The position numbers and the translations under genes were made by a program. From the NCBI GenBank assembly GCA_937969415.1, contig CALBWK010000073.1:1-46869 (forward strand): 46,869 nucleotides of DNA, in the 5' to 3' direction. This stretch comes from an uncultured Saprospiraceae bacterium. Its GTDB lineage: Bacteria; Bacteroidota; Bacteroidia; Chitinophagales; Saprospiraceae. How positions within the stretch are numbered: position 1 is the stretch's first letter; each line of letters starts with the position of its first letter. This document shows, in pieces, positions 11,101-17,240 of the stretch. The notes below the pieces were generated by a model that was given only the letters and a program-made list of their open reading frames with translations, did no database searches and was not told the DNA's origin.

Positions 11101-12460
11101 CACCTTCTGCATTTACATTGACAGTTATAGCATTGGATAAAGCTGTACAACCTGTGACATTTGCAATATTGCCCCCCGCACCCAAATTTCCAATAGGCCC
11201 AGCTGAAGAAACTGCAAACAATCTATAATTTCCTGTAGGTATACCTGCAAGGTCAATGCTGCTACTTGAATAGACCCTTTGTATAATATCTGCACTATTG
11301 ACCAATGCATAATTGACAGCTAAGCCAACATTAGATCTCAAATCAACTAAGAAAGTGCTACTCGAATTGTTGATACAGAAATCAACTGAAGATACACCTG
11401 TATTCGTCAATAAATTTCCTCCTGCAACTTGTCGAATATTGACAACAATGGGGTTAGAAAGATCAAAGCACCCTTGCACGCTATTAAGTGATTGTCCTGC
11501 TACAATACCGCTAAATGCACCTACAAAAGACAAGTGGTGTATAAAGTACTGTGATCCAGATAATCCTTGAAGATTTATAGAAGGGGTATCAGATACTCTT
11601 GCAATGTTATTATTAGCATCTAAGGCTATCCAAGCAAATCCATCTCCTAACTGACCATTGACACTTAAGTCTACATTGAAAGGACCATTATCTAATGAGC
11701 AGAATTCTGTATTAGAATTTGTCGTTATAGTTCCAGCATTCAAACTTGTACATCCAGCTGATATTGATAAATTGTCTATATCCCAAGCGCGCATGCCAGC
11801 ACCATTCCCGACCAGACAGTAAGGCAATATCTCAATCTGGAAAGTTGTGCTTTCCGAAACAGTTAAGCCTGGTATTCCATCTAAATCAAATACTTTGAAA
11901 GTCCAATCTAAAGTTGTGGCTATCTCTTCAGAAAGGTAAATCTCTTCTGATTCCGAAGTAATCCGTAATCTTAGTTTTGTTGGATAATTATTAGGTCCTG
12001 TTACGCCATTAATAAATTCGAAATTTGCAGGAGACATTGAGTGAAAACTTACATTGTCTAGCGCACCCAAGCCGTCTGGACCTGGCGCAACAACAACATT
12101 TACACGTATTGCCTCTTGTGCATTAGGCGTAAAATTGCAATTCTCATTTCCAGAAACACACATAGCTATTCCCCCCTGTACACCAGGAGCACATGAGTGA
12201 CCATTGTTTTGTGGATTGATTCTGTAGAGACTAGGACTGATCATCGAGAGATCTGAACACTCAGCATTCTGGATCACCAGCGGTTGCATTTCTGAATAGT
12301 CAAAGCTAGCTAAGGCACCTAAGGCGTTACAGCTCTCAAAATCAAAATTAAGTGCCGGTCTTTCATTAAAAACTACAGGAGGATTATAACTATAACCTAC
12401 TGTACTCATGACAGCCATTAACAAAATCAAAGTGGAAATAAAACGGATTTTCGGATACAT
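2111..12460 (-). CDS. giant repetitive cell-surface protein with lamin-tail domain and T9SS C-terminal sorting domain
   Basis: The 3449-aa product has a signal peptide (about 1-24), an N-terminal beta-rich domain (about 35-235), 27 degenerate repeats of about 108 aa (about 237-3204), a lamin-tail-like domain beginning CSQPVINEVYENNQVEIINI (about 3205-3340), and a C-terminal domain starting at YPNPA (about 3373) and ending in FILLE, typical of type A T9SS sorting domains. A repeat typically starts GGxL, carries a WVVTDxxGxIL-like strand and GTCxIWNxS, and ends GLxVGxxxxxLxGCFDLSNPITVxK. Export by SecYEG then T9SS to the surface is expected from the family. A role as adhesin or surface fibre is inference. 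The gene is monocistronic, with a consensus promoter about 230 bp upstream. Two repeat pairs near 7166-8455 are almost identical, which suggests recent duplication. Confidence 0.9.
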   Translation of the reverse strand: MYPKIRFISTLILLMAVMSTVGYSYNPPVVFNERPALNFDFESCNALGALASFDYSEMQPLVIQNAECSDLSMISPSLYRINPQNNGHSCAPGVQGGIAMCVSGNENCNFTPNAQEAIRVNVVVAPGPDGLGALDNVSFHSMSPANFEFINGVTGPNNYPTKLRLRITSESEEIYLSEEIATTLDWTFKVFDLDGIPGLTVSESTTFQIEILPYCLVGNGAGMRAWDIDNLSISAGCTSLNAGTITTNSNTEFCSLDNGPFNVDLSVNGQLGDGFAWIALDANNNIARVSDTPSINLQGLSGSQYFIHHLSFVGAFSGIVAGQSLNSVQGCFDLSNPIVVNIRQVAGGNLLTNTGVSSVDFCINNSSSTFLVDLRSNVGLAVNYALVNSADIIQRVYSSSSIDLAGIPTGNYRLFAVSSAGPIGNLGAGGNIANVTGCTALSNAITVNVNAEGVSAGSISLNGETTVDFCGEPGPLSLDLQGASGENSDYIVTNFNGNILLIEDQLPVDLSSLTETQCFIRHISYEDGLSGLELNALIADLEGCFELSNAVVVNKNDSLVGQGGTLTTPGGQTTFVVCPNQNNFAFNANLTGNGGSNVLYVLTEGDEIIFVFDTPNINLGLVDSGNFSLTALSFDNTISGLIVGQSLSEIDGCFVLSNSISISTTSSVLDGGVLTMMNGQTSASLCNGATGLGNATAGLDIQLTGAVGPLSSFIVTDASGNILLLSDEVIDDFSTIAEDICNVWHISYESGIVGLEVGQSALQLVGCFDLSDPLTITKLNVDGGTVTSNGQDSIVLCMDAEFTRVPVTLVDAIAESFAWVIVDADREILQVPSVDSDGNIVLDNTLPSSVEIINISYEGTILNLMPGSNLFDLSADCLAVSNSLILTSEVVVGGSIDGPVSYDICLNDVGNTSLTLSVSGNQGNFNTWLVTDTDGNVLESNTTSTFDFAGTPADTCLIYSLSHATTPIVYAGAPSIANLDLACFDLSEPVSVIRKDVEGGMLSLDSGNSSVTVTIDPNDPAMVVVGLDGATGENNAFIITNAAGVIQRIQNSSTFTFIESGVCFIQNVSYCGAIENLDIDFNLTDLSGCFDLSNQIQVVKEDETVVADTLFAGTIITTDSLTAADVCIGLMSLTQTVDVIFQSNPIGGDSSIFVVTDAAGLILETSQSPSFDFDAAGVGVCVVYHLVYDSLTSGLTGNINQLAGEFNLSNPIVVTRTAVQGGTLTTTDSLTSIEVIVNDGLEDVVDFLSAGAQGDSTVVIITDNQGRILEFPTLPLVFDMDTAGVCMVWNLTFNETLVGLAIGELVADIDGCFALSNPVTVTKTPFVPNALAGGVLSIDINDICLGQDTLVTATLVSAQGDDSAYAVTDTSGLILEIIDGTAFTGTTISVAANTPVGICEIVHISSIDTLTGLVVGQDIDTLGGNFDFSNIVTIDRRTVDGGVLTTPSGLDTFNIVIGDGLVDEIDVELSGAVGDSTQWVVTDAAGIVLDLAMTPPFTFETTPPGTCLIWNISSSFGSSIEVGDDATMLDGCYDLSNPITVIRTGVTNPSIVGGFLGANISEVCLGQDSIVVTTLVMAQGQNSDFAVTDTSGLILEVIDSTGFVGAAIMVSPSTPVGICEIVHISSDSTLTGLVVGQNIGMLSGNFDLSNAVTIDRRAVDGGVLTTPSGLDTFDIIIGDGIIDSIEVNLAGAIGDSTQWVVTDAAGIVLDLNMTSPFTFETTPPGTCLIWNLSSSFGSAIAVGDDATMLDGCYDLSNPIVVNRTGVVTGVNGGVLMTTDGLDTISICLNTTMTTLDSVLLVGAVGDSSSYILSDATGFILAEFDNPPFNFVNTFAGTCFVNHISFNGPVANLMAGGFINQLSGDFDLSNAITVLRDETDGGNLMTVDSLTEITITVGDMMADIVDVVLDGAEGDSMQWVVTDTLGEILDLPLTEPFDFTNANPGVCMIWNLSYTTGLSGLAIGNNVSVLDGCFDLSNSITVTKEESPFVLLGGTLMTPDSMDIAEVCLSGLSPTLNLVLTGEQGDNSDFAVVNSAGNIIGIFDAASFDFSGSGPQVCEIVHISSDSTLTGLVLNESIDSLGGNFELSNFVSVTKIAFDAGVLVLPNNAFSDTILVNDGIDETFTLVNTNTSGDSTLFVLTTGTDTILDVQLSNTFVFSDTLDPGLCRIRSVVFGTSGLSGLEVGNNFNLDLTGCFDVSNVVSIVKEELLGDTLIAGTISTLAGGDTLDVCIGANGGVIDLALNGAVGANQAWILSDTSGTIFAVPNNLPITLNTLVADVCEFRHIVYDSISNLNFNSHIDSLTGAFALSNAVTLNKSEILGNNIELSTGGTSINITVADNMIDSLMVTSSAITADTSVYLLIDGNGLIQSIQEENLFTFGPQVSSTCQIYEASFDFGFNGLVLGAELAALEGCFALSNSIEVVKTSAIVLNGGIVTSTQGNNITICKTDMVNDTIFASVTSAMGANSAWVITDTLQNIVDLPMAPPFVLDTSSLDQCEIWHLSFESPLTGLMVGNNISALSGSFDFSDAPIAITKNSALAGVLSLPGGGSVDSLFLGSAPIDSVFVNFTGVTADTSNWLVTDTLGNITFIPNGEPPFAFENLNPGTCQLWNVAYAFGLSGLQNGNSPADFDGCFELSNPITLVKAQATNTMASGGVITLVGGGTEHVRCVGNTTMDSVEVVANGQVGTNFTYFITNKFGNIINIQDTVQFLQDTTLVSVEVNGDSLRLYHIGYDATLTGFNVPANISNLGGSFGLSDPILLTAEMVSAGIITTNSNTTIISGDGVADEVVFAQIGTVVGDTTFYVVYDDQGVIVQLTDQPVIDFDTFGTGTYFVTFLSANAGYSGIEVGANIVDIDGCFDTTTPIQIDVTQATVSGGVLSTVDGSTTVDLCFNSMTSLDSVEVVLTDTLGLDFAWVITDTDGVILDLPSSAPFFFDDQDSLTCEIYNISFDSTLVGLTIGEDIDDLMSNGLFVLSNSITVNKDFVNGGMLTTAAGSLTEEVCIGEGGFPDQLFMTLTGAVGNEFNYVVTGLDSIVTEVINGGTTAITVESFVGDTCLVFNLSSSEEILGLTAGVDVNQLLGCSELSNSITLIKNQVDAGVISAPSVVDNTIDFCVSDGVPDSLIVSTNSVAGNYQFVLTDENDVITQIATSDTFDFEGSSFGICRIYGISFTGSFTATVGDNVTSDPLSDDCFVETAIPITVNKLDCSQPVINEVYENNQVEIINIGTADIDISSYFLCSNMVYAQLSNLSTTCGDYVLEPGELVVVDVDGTIGVDGADGEMALYVDSSFGQSSSIRSYVEWGSTGHFRSGIAVIAGLWTTGEFATVFATGASLNYDGDGILGSDWSAGIPSECAENFAPGETPTENLQISYQFYPNPAHEHMTLVIENLPEESGQLIIYDSYGKVVMKKNVKGATSYEMDLSSFGPGVFHAKVVCSRSDKVSRFILLE
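2848..11749 (-). repeat. 27 tandem protein-coding repeats (~108 aa, ~325 nt each)
   Basis: I counted 27 occurrences of the repeat-ending motif (CFDLSNPITVxK and variants such as NFDFSNIVTIDRR) in the minus-strand reading frame. Along much of the array, units ending in CF/CY alternate with units ending in NF/DF/SF/EF, which suggests a two-repeat building block. Divergence between most units is high, so the array is old except for the pair at 7166-8455. Confidence 0.85.
7166..8455 (-). repeat. recent 660-nt tandem duplication inside the giant gene
   Basis: The segment 7166-7795 matches 7826-8455 at an offset of exactly 660 nt (220 codons, two repeat units); for example the string CGCATCATCTCC occurs at 7223 and 7883. 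The encoded pairs share long stretches such as GDSTQWVVTDAAGIVLDL and FTFETTPPGTCLIWN. They are far more alike than any other pair in the array, as expected after unequal crossing-over or slippage. Confidence 0.8.
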
Positions 12461-12790
12461 ACGAAATACTTAACAATGGATAAACAGACTAAATTATATT
12501 CTATAAAGGCGCTAACCCTCAGAGAATCAAGCGTATATAAGTAATTGCAAAGAACCTGACATATAAGAATTGCTTCTAATGTCACATTTACTATGCAACG
12601 ATTTTATACTCTAAAGTGTGTTACTGAAGTTATCTTAGGCTCTCAGTGCGAGGCCAGCGATTTTTGGGAATCGGGGGTCAAAACAAGGCAAAAGTACATA
12701 TAAATATCTTTTGTTCAAACATTTACATATATAATAATTGTTTAATATGTTATTCGTTCACCATCCACCTAATACAACCTGAAAATAGAG
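12461..12790. other. 330-bp divergent intergenic region
   Basis: It lies between the starts of the minus-strand giant gene and the plus-strand M15-like gene. It holds the minus-strand promoter at 12689-12718 and hence a leader of roughly 220 nt for the giant gene. Within the leader only a short hairpin is visible (CGATT/AATCG near 12658-12673). I see no conserved RNA element, ORF or clear plus-strand promoter. Confidence 0.5.
12689..12718 (-). promoter_or_regulatory. Bacteroidota-type promoter of the giant surface-protein gene
   Basis: On the minus strand, TTG (12718-12716) is followed by exactly 19 bases and then TACTTTTG (12696-12689), matching the TTG-N19-TAnnTTTG consensus of the Bacteroidota primary sigma factor. 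It points at the giant gene, whose ATG is about 230 bases downstream, and implies an unusually long 5' leader. Confidence 0.65.
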
Positions 12791-13441
12791 ATGTTTAACC
12801 CATTCTCCTTTATACTCAAGATATTGCTGCTGGTCATTCTGCCTTTCATAGGCTTAATAAGGCTGTCTGTCTATTTTCATATTCAGCATAATCTCCTTCC
12901 GTGGGTCTGCATAGCCCTAGCGACCTTAATGACAATCGTACTGCTTTTTATATATCTAACCTTCCTTCACGCTTGGGTGACAGATTATGCCGGTAACACC
13001 AGATATACTGTAAAGAGAAGATTTGGTATTTCTTCTTTTGTTGTCTTGCTTTATGTGATCCATGGCATTTTCTATATCGGTGGTACCAATATCAAGTCCG
13101 AAGACATCAGGACAGAAATAAGAGAAGTCCATCCGATCCTTAGGCTCTCCGTATCTACACTAATTCATCTGGATAAGGAATTACTGATAACGGACTCTGC
13201 ACGGCTTCCTGAAGACTACCAGAAAATGGGGCTACCTTCTAAGAATCAATCCCTGCATTATATCCAAAGCACAGGCTTTGCACACGCCATAGATATAAGA
13301 ACTAAAAATAGGCCGGAGTGGAAAAACCAATTGGTCAGAGCTTACTTCATAGCAATGGGATTCAAAACCTTACGACACACTGGTACAGCAGACCATCTGC
13401 ACATATCCTTAATGAGTCACACTTATCCCAGTGCACGATAA
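12791..13441 (+). CDS. membrane protein with M15 (VanY-like) peptidase-like C-terminus
   Basis: The 216-aa product has three hydrophobic segments (about 8-28, 35-58 and 75-95) and a C-terminal domain from about residue 110. That domain resembles the M15/LAS zinc peptidases of cell-wall D-Ala-D-Ala carboxypeptidases: an ITDSARLPEDYQ region, then GFAHAIDIRT, then AMGFKTLRHT and DHLHISL. HAID and HLH would be the second and third metal-ligand regions. The usual first ligand, a histidine seven residues before the aspartate (SxHxxGxAxD), is a threonine here; the nearest upstream histidine is twelve before it. The protein may be an inactive or diverged relative. It converges with the XRE regulator gene, with 23 bases between stops. 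Confidence 0.5.
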   Translation: MFNPFSFILKILLLVILPFIGLIRLSVYFHIQHNLLPWVCIALATLMTIVLLFIYLTFLHAWVTDYAGNTRYTVKRRFGISSFVVLLYVIHGIFYIGGTNIKSEDIRTEIREVHPILRLSVSTLIHLDKELLITDSARLPEDYQKMGLPSKNQSLHYIQSTGFAHAIDIRTKNRPEWKNQLVRAYFIAMGFKTLRHTGTADHLHISLMSHTYPSAR

Positions 13442-13464
13442 AGAACTAGTAAAGAATCAGTAGC

Positions 13465-14514
13465 CTAATAATATACCTCTATCAACTTCTCCACTCTGTT
13501 TTTGAAGTAGTCAAAATCGTTGTCCATTTTCATAAAAAAGAGCTCTCTAAACTGATATCCCTCTGAGCTAATGAGTACTGACCTCTTCTTAATTCTTTCT
13601 ATCCAATCAGCAGAAAAATCGAAAAACTTGGCATTGTGACTTACTATAAATTGTGGGTAATCGTATCCGATAAATGTAGACTTAAATGCTGTGGAACCGT
13701 ACTGAACCACATTGAGATAATTCCCAAAATCGTTGAGATAGATTTTTAATTCAGATCCATCTATTTTTTCTCCCTTGATATACTTCACACCATCTACACT
13801 CACTCTGCGCAAGTGTTGGATGAGATTGGCGATATCATTAATCAACAGCTCTATATATTGAGCATCTTTAAATGCTCGAATGGTAACAGAAAAAATAACC
13901 TGCTGATACAGATTGTTGAGCATATTAGAATTCCATACTTCCGTAACCTTATGACTATAGTAGTTATTGAGAATCTCGTCTCTAAACTCATTGGCTCTCT
14001 TCTCATAATCAGGATTAGAAGTAATCTCTAGTTGATGATCATCCCAGTGTAAGTGTCTCCATATAGACATCAAAAAATTAAAGATGTACTTATGACCAAA
14101 ATAGTAGAATACCGGAAGCTCATTTGCAAGGTAAGACAGATCTATTTTACCCACTTGAGAGCCTGGACGTAAGGGTCTCATAAATTTCTGGAACTGATTG
14201 AGAAAGACGTCCATTGTCGTTTTCTCCTTATGGACGAAAGGGTGAAAGAATGAAATATACTTGTCACTTCTAAACATAGCATCTAGTGAAACATTAAAAT
14301 GATCCGCTAGCTTAATGACCTCCTCGAGTGAGAGCGCTGTTTCTCCATTCATACGCTTATACGCAGCTCCTCTCTTGACGCCTAGTACATCCATCAGCTC
14401 GTGGTGAATGTTGTGCCCTTTCTGGTTCCTTTTGGCAATTATATCAAAGAACTTTCTCTGATAGTGAGGGCTAGATTGCTGGCTTTGTGAAAGGTCAATA
14501 CTTGCAGTTGACAT
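13465..14514 (-). CDS. XRE-type helix-turn-helix transcriptional regulator
   Basis: The 349-aa product has a helix-turn-helix at about residues 38-80: LGVKRGAAYKRMNGET is followed by LSLEEVIKLADHFNVSLDAMF, as in Cro/C1 (XRE) proteins. The remaining ~265 residues are mainly helical and aromatic-rich, with no family I can name; they could be a sensor or oligomerisation domain. ATG at 14514 is the natural start. The divergent DUF5916 gene begins 200 bases away. The intergenic region contains a pair of 12-bp direct repeats and a perfect inverted repeat, a plausible operator for autoregulation or control of the divergent gene (inference). Confidence 0.75.
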   Translation of the reverse strand: MSTASIDLSQSQQSSPHYQRKFFDIIAKRNQKGHNIHHELMDVLGVKRGAAYKRMNGETALSLEEVIKLADHFNVSLDAMFRSDKYISFFHPFVHKEKTTMDVFLNQFQKFMRPLRPGSQVGKIDLSYLANELPVFYYFGHKYIFNFLMSIWRHLHWDDHQLEITSNPDYEKRANEFRDEILNNYYSHKVTEVWNSNMLNNLYQQVIFSVTIRAFKDAQYIELLINDIANLIQHLRRVSVDGVKYIKGEKIDGSELKIYLNDFGNYLNVVQYGSTAFKSTFIGYDYPQFIVSHNAKFFDFSADWIERIKKRSVLISSEGYQFRELFFMKMDNDFDYFKNRVEKLIEVYY

Positions 14515-14559
14515 AGTTTCAATGTTTTATAATGATAAAATTAAGGGCTCAAATGGATC

Positions 14560-14611
14560 AGATTGTCTACAATATATGAACATTTAAATAGATTGTTTAC
14601 AAAATGTAAAC
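14560..14611. promoter_or_regulatory. candidate operator: 12-bp direct repeats plus inverted repeat
   Basis: AGATTGTCTACA (14560-14571) recurs as AGATTGTTTACA (14590-14601), one mismatch and exactly 30 bp apart (about three helical turns). The second copy begins a perfect inverted repeat, GTTTACA (14595-14601) AAA TGTAAAC (14605-14611). It lies just upstream of the XRE-type gene and is the likeliest binding site for that protein. Confidence 0.5.
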
Positions 14612-14675
14612 TAGCAGATTGGTCTTCTTGCTTACAAGCCCAATAAAGACTAGACATTATATAGCTTATAAGCTG

Positions 14676-14683
14676 TAATTTTG
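14676..14683 (+). promoter_or_regulatory. possible -7 element for the DUF5916 gene
   Basis: TAATTTTG fits the Bacteroidota TAnnTTTG -7 consensus and lies 32 bases before the ATG at 14716. No TTG sits at the expected distance upstream, so support rests on one box only. Confidence 0.35.
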
Positions 14684-14715
14684 CCCTTTCAAAAGAACCC
14701 AGAGTTTACAATTCA

Positions 14716-16998
14716 ATGCATTCACGCTTAAGGCTATACATATTCGGAATAATTACATCTTTAAGTCTCACTGCTACATTCGGCCAGGACTCAGAAGGTA
14801 ATTTTGTTGTAGAAGGCCAACCGGCCCCACAGATTCATATCAAACAAACCGTGGATGAGATTATTCTTGATGGACAACTTGATGAAAACTCTTGGCAGAA
14901 CAGCACCTCATCATCCAATTTTACACAATACTTCCCTACAGATTCCATTAAAGCTAACGGCGAAACCGAACTCTATTTCGCCTATGATGATGAGCATATC
15001 TATCTAGCCGCGAAATGCTACACCGCTGGCAATGACTTCCTTGTAGAATCCCTTAAGAGAGATTATGGTTTTGGATCCAACGACAACATCTCTTTTATGT
15101 TGGACACCTATAATGATAAGACCAATGCCTTTCTCTTTGGTATGAATCCCTATGGTGTAAGAAGAGAAGCGCTCATCTCTAATGGTGGAAAAAACAGAAA
15201 TGCCTTTGACGCTTCATGGGATAATAAATGGGATGGTGCCTCTAAGACTTATGACAACTACTGGATTTGTGAATTAAAAATTCCATTTAAATCCATTCGT
15301 TATGCAAATGGAAATGGCAAGTGGCGATTCAATGCCTATCGAAATGATGCGCAGTGTGGTGAGATAAGTTGCTTTATTAATATTCCGAGAGAATATATCT
15401 TAATGGACCTACAGTACACTGCAGAGCTTGTATGGGAGGAGCCGCTAACCAAACCAGCCAAGAACATAAGTGTCATTCCGTTTGTTGCCGGTGGCATTCT
15501 TAGAAACTTTGAGGATGTAGATGAGACGAAACCTCAAACCAATATAGATTTTGGTGGAGATGCTAAAATTGGGATAGGTTCTAGTATGAATCTTGATCTA
15601 ACTGTCAACCCTGATTTCTCTCAAGTAGAAGTGGATAGACAAGTAACCAACTTGGATCGCTTCGAAATTTTCTTTCCAGAGCGAAGACAATTCTTTTTAG
15701 AGAATGCAGACCTCTTTAACAGCTTTGGAGACAGGCGAGCCAATCCATTTTTCTCTAGACGGATAGGTATATCAGTCGACACAACTTCTGGAAACAATAT
15801 TCAAAACAGAATATATGGAGGTGCTAGACTCACTGGAAAAATAAATGAAGACTTACGTGTAGGTCTCATCTCTATGCAGACAGCACCTCAGCAAGAAAAT
15901 GATCTGCCAAGTTTTAACTATACCGTTATAGCTGCTGAACAAAAAGTGCAAGAGCGATCTAATATCGGTGCTATCCTAGTTAATAAACAAGCTATCAATG
16001 CAGGAGGCTTTGGAGAGACTGTAGACAATTATGATCGTGTAGCGGGATTAGAATATAGAATGAGATCCAAAGATAATTTTTGGACAGGAAAAGTCTCTTA
16101 CCTAAAGGCACTGACACCAAATGAAAAGGAACATAAATTCAGCCATCTGGCTTCTATAGAATACAATAGCAATAAGTTCAGATTACAGTGGGAGCATCTC
16201 TTTGTCGGGGATGGCTTTGATGCTGAAGTAGGATTTGTGCCGAGGAGAGATGTATTTGTTATGAGACCACTAGCTTCCTATCGTCTGTTTCCCGAAAACG
16301 AAAAAGTAGCACAACAGACCTTCACATTGTCTTCGAATATTTTCTACAAGCTTGGAAAGGACGACAACGAAATCCTTCCTGATGCAGGCATAGAACAAAC
16401 AGAATATAATCTAGGTTGGGATATTAGCTATTCCAATACTGCTAGATTCAATCTTCGCGTAGGCACTCAGCAATTTACCCTACTTGGCGACTTTGATCCG
16501 ACTCGAATACAGGCAGATGGTATATTCATCGAAGCAGGAGAAAAGGTCAATAACTATGGCCTCTCTGCATCTTACAACTCCGACAGAAGAAAAAAATTCA
16601 CATATAGAATTGCCCCAGAAGTACAATCATTTTATGATGGGTTAAGATTAAGTATGGGCGGTCTATTTTCTTATCGAGTCCAACCTTACGGCAGTATCGG
16701 TGTCAATTATAATTATAACTACATAGAGCTGGGCGGCAATTTTGAAACAGCTAATCTCTTTTTGATTGGTCCAAGAATAGACCTCACTTTTACTAAAAAG
16801 CTCTTCTGGACGACCTTCATTCAGTACAATAATCAAAGTGACAATCTGAATTTTAATTCGAGACTGCAGTGGAGGTTTGCGAAGGTATCTGATGTATTCC
16901 TAGTCTACACGGACAACTACAACACGGAGACATTCAGTCCCTTAGCAAGTAGAAATCGAGCACTAGTAGCCAAGGTAACTTACTGGTTAAATCTGTAG
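14716..16998 (+). CDS. CBM9-like / DUF5916 outer-membrane protein
   Basis: The 760-aa product has a signal peptide (about 1-23, ending TFGQ). A CBM9-like domain follows at about 45-230, with the LDGQLDENSWQ opening, ELYFAYDDEHIYLAAKCY and NFxDASWDNKWDGA-like region seen in this family. The rest (about 235-760) is a DUF5916 region containing VNPDFSQVEVD and FFPERRQFFLENADLF, both hallmarks of the family, and ending in beta-strand-rich sequence expected to form an outer-membrane barrel. The substrate is unknown; sugar binding by the N-terminal domain is only a family expectation. It stands alone between the divergent XRE regulator and a T9SS cargo gene. Confidence 0.88.
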   Translation: MHSRLRLYIFGIITSLSLTATFGQDSEGNFVVEGQPAPQIHIKQTVDEIILDGQLDENSWQNSTSSSNFTQYFPTDSIKANGETELYFAYDDEHIYLAAKCYTAGNDFLVESLKRDYGFGSNDNISFMLDTYNDKTNAFLFGMNPYGVRREALISNGGKNRNAFDASWDNKWDGASKTYDNYWICELKIPFKSIRYANGNGKWRFNAYRNDAQCGEISCFINIPREYILMDLQYTAELVWEEPLTKPAKNISVIPFVAGGILRNFEDVDETKPQTNIDFGGDAKIGIGSSMNLDLTVNPDFSQVEVDRQVTNLDRFEIFFPERRQFFLENADLFNSFGDRRANPFFSRRIGISVDTTSGNNIQNRIYGGARLTGKINEDLRVGLISMQTAPQQENDLPSFNYTVIAAEQKVQERSNIGAILVNKQAINAGGFGETVDNYDRVAGLEYRMRSKDNFWTGKVSYLKALTPNEKEHKFSHLASIEYNSNKFRLQWEHLFVGDGFDAEVGFVPRRDVFVMRPLASYRLFPENEKVAQQTFTLSSNIFYKLGKDDNEILPDAGIEQTEYNLGWDISYSNTARFNLRVGTQQFTLLGDFDPTRIQADGIFIEAGEKVNNYGLSASYNSDRRKKFTYRIAPEVQSFYDGLRLSMGGLFSYRVQPYGSIGVNYNYNYIELGGNFETANLFLIGPRIDLTFTKKLFWTTFIQYNNQSDNLNFNSRLQWRFAKVSDVFLVYTDNYNTETFSPLASRNRALVAKVTYWLNL

Positions 16999-17046
16999 AA
17001 TAGCGCCCATAACACTGCGCATCCTTCCAATCCTTCTTGCCTTCAA

Positions 17047-17110
17047 CCTGGACACCTTCTTACCTAGACACACTATTACCTGGACACCTTCTGTCCTGAC
17101 AAACACTCTT
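17047..17110. repeat. four degenerate 16-bp tandem repeats
   Basis: Four consecutive 16-bp units start at 17047, 17063, 17079 and 17095, each beginning CCTGGACA, CCTAGACA or CCTGACAA; units 1 and 3 share CCTGGACACCTTCT. They lie in the 242-bp gap between the DUF5916 gene and the SprB-repeat gene. There are no spacers between units, so it is not a CRISPR array. Function unknown. Confidence 0.6.
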
Positions 17111-17240
17111 TTGCCTACTACCTGTCAATATTAATAAGACAACCTACCTTATTTGGAATCAACTTTGGATTATAAGGTGAGATAACAACTTACTAACCCC
17201 ACCCTTATGAGCAACTATAACTCATAAAATTTACAATCCT

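Noticed and set aside
17047-17110. Possible CRISPR remnant
   Set aside because: The 16-bp units are tandem without spacers.
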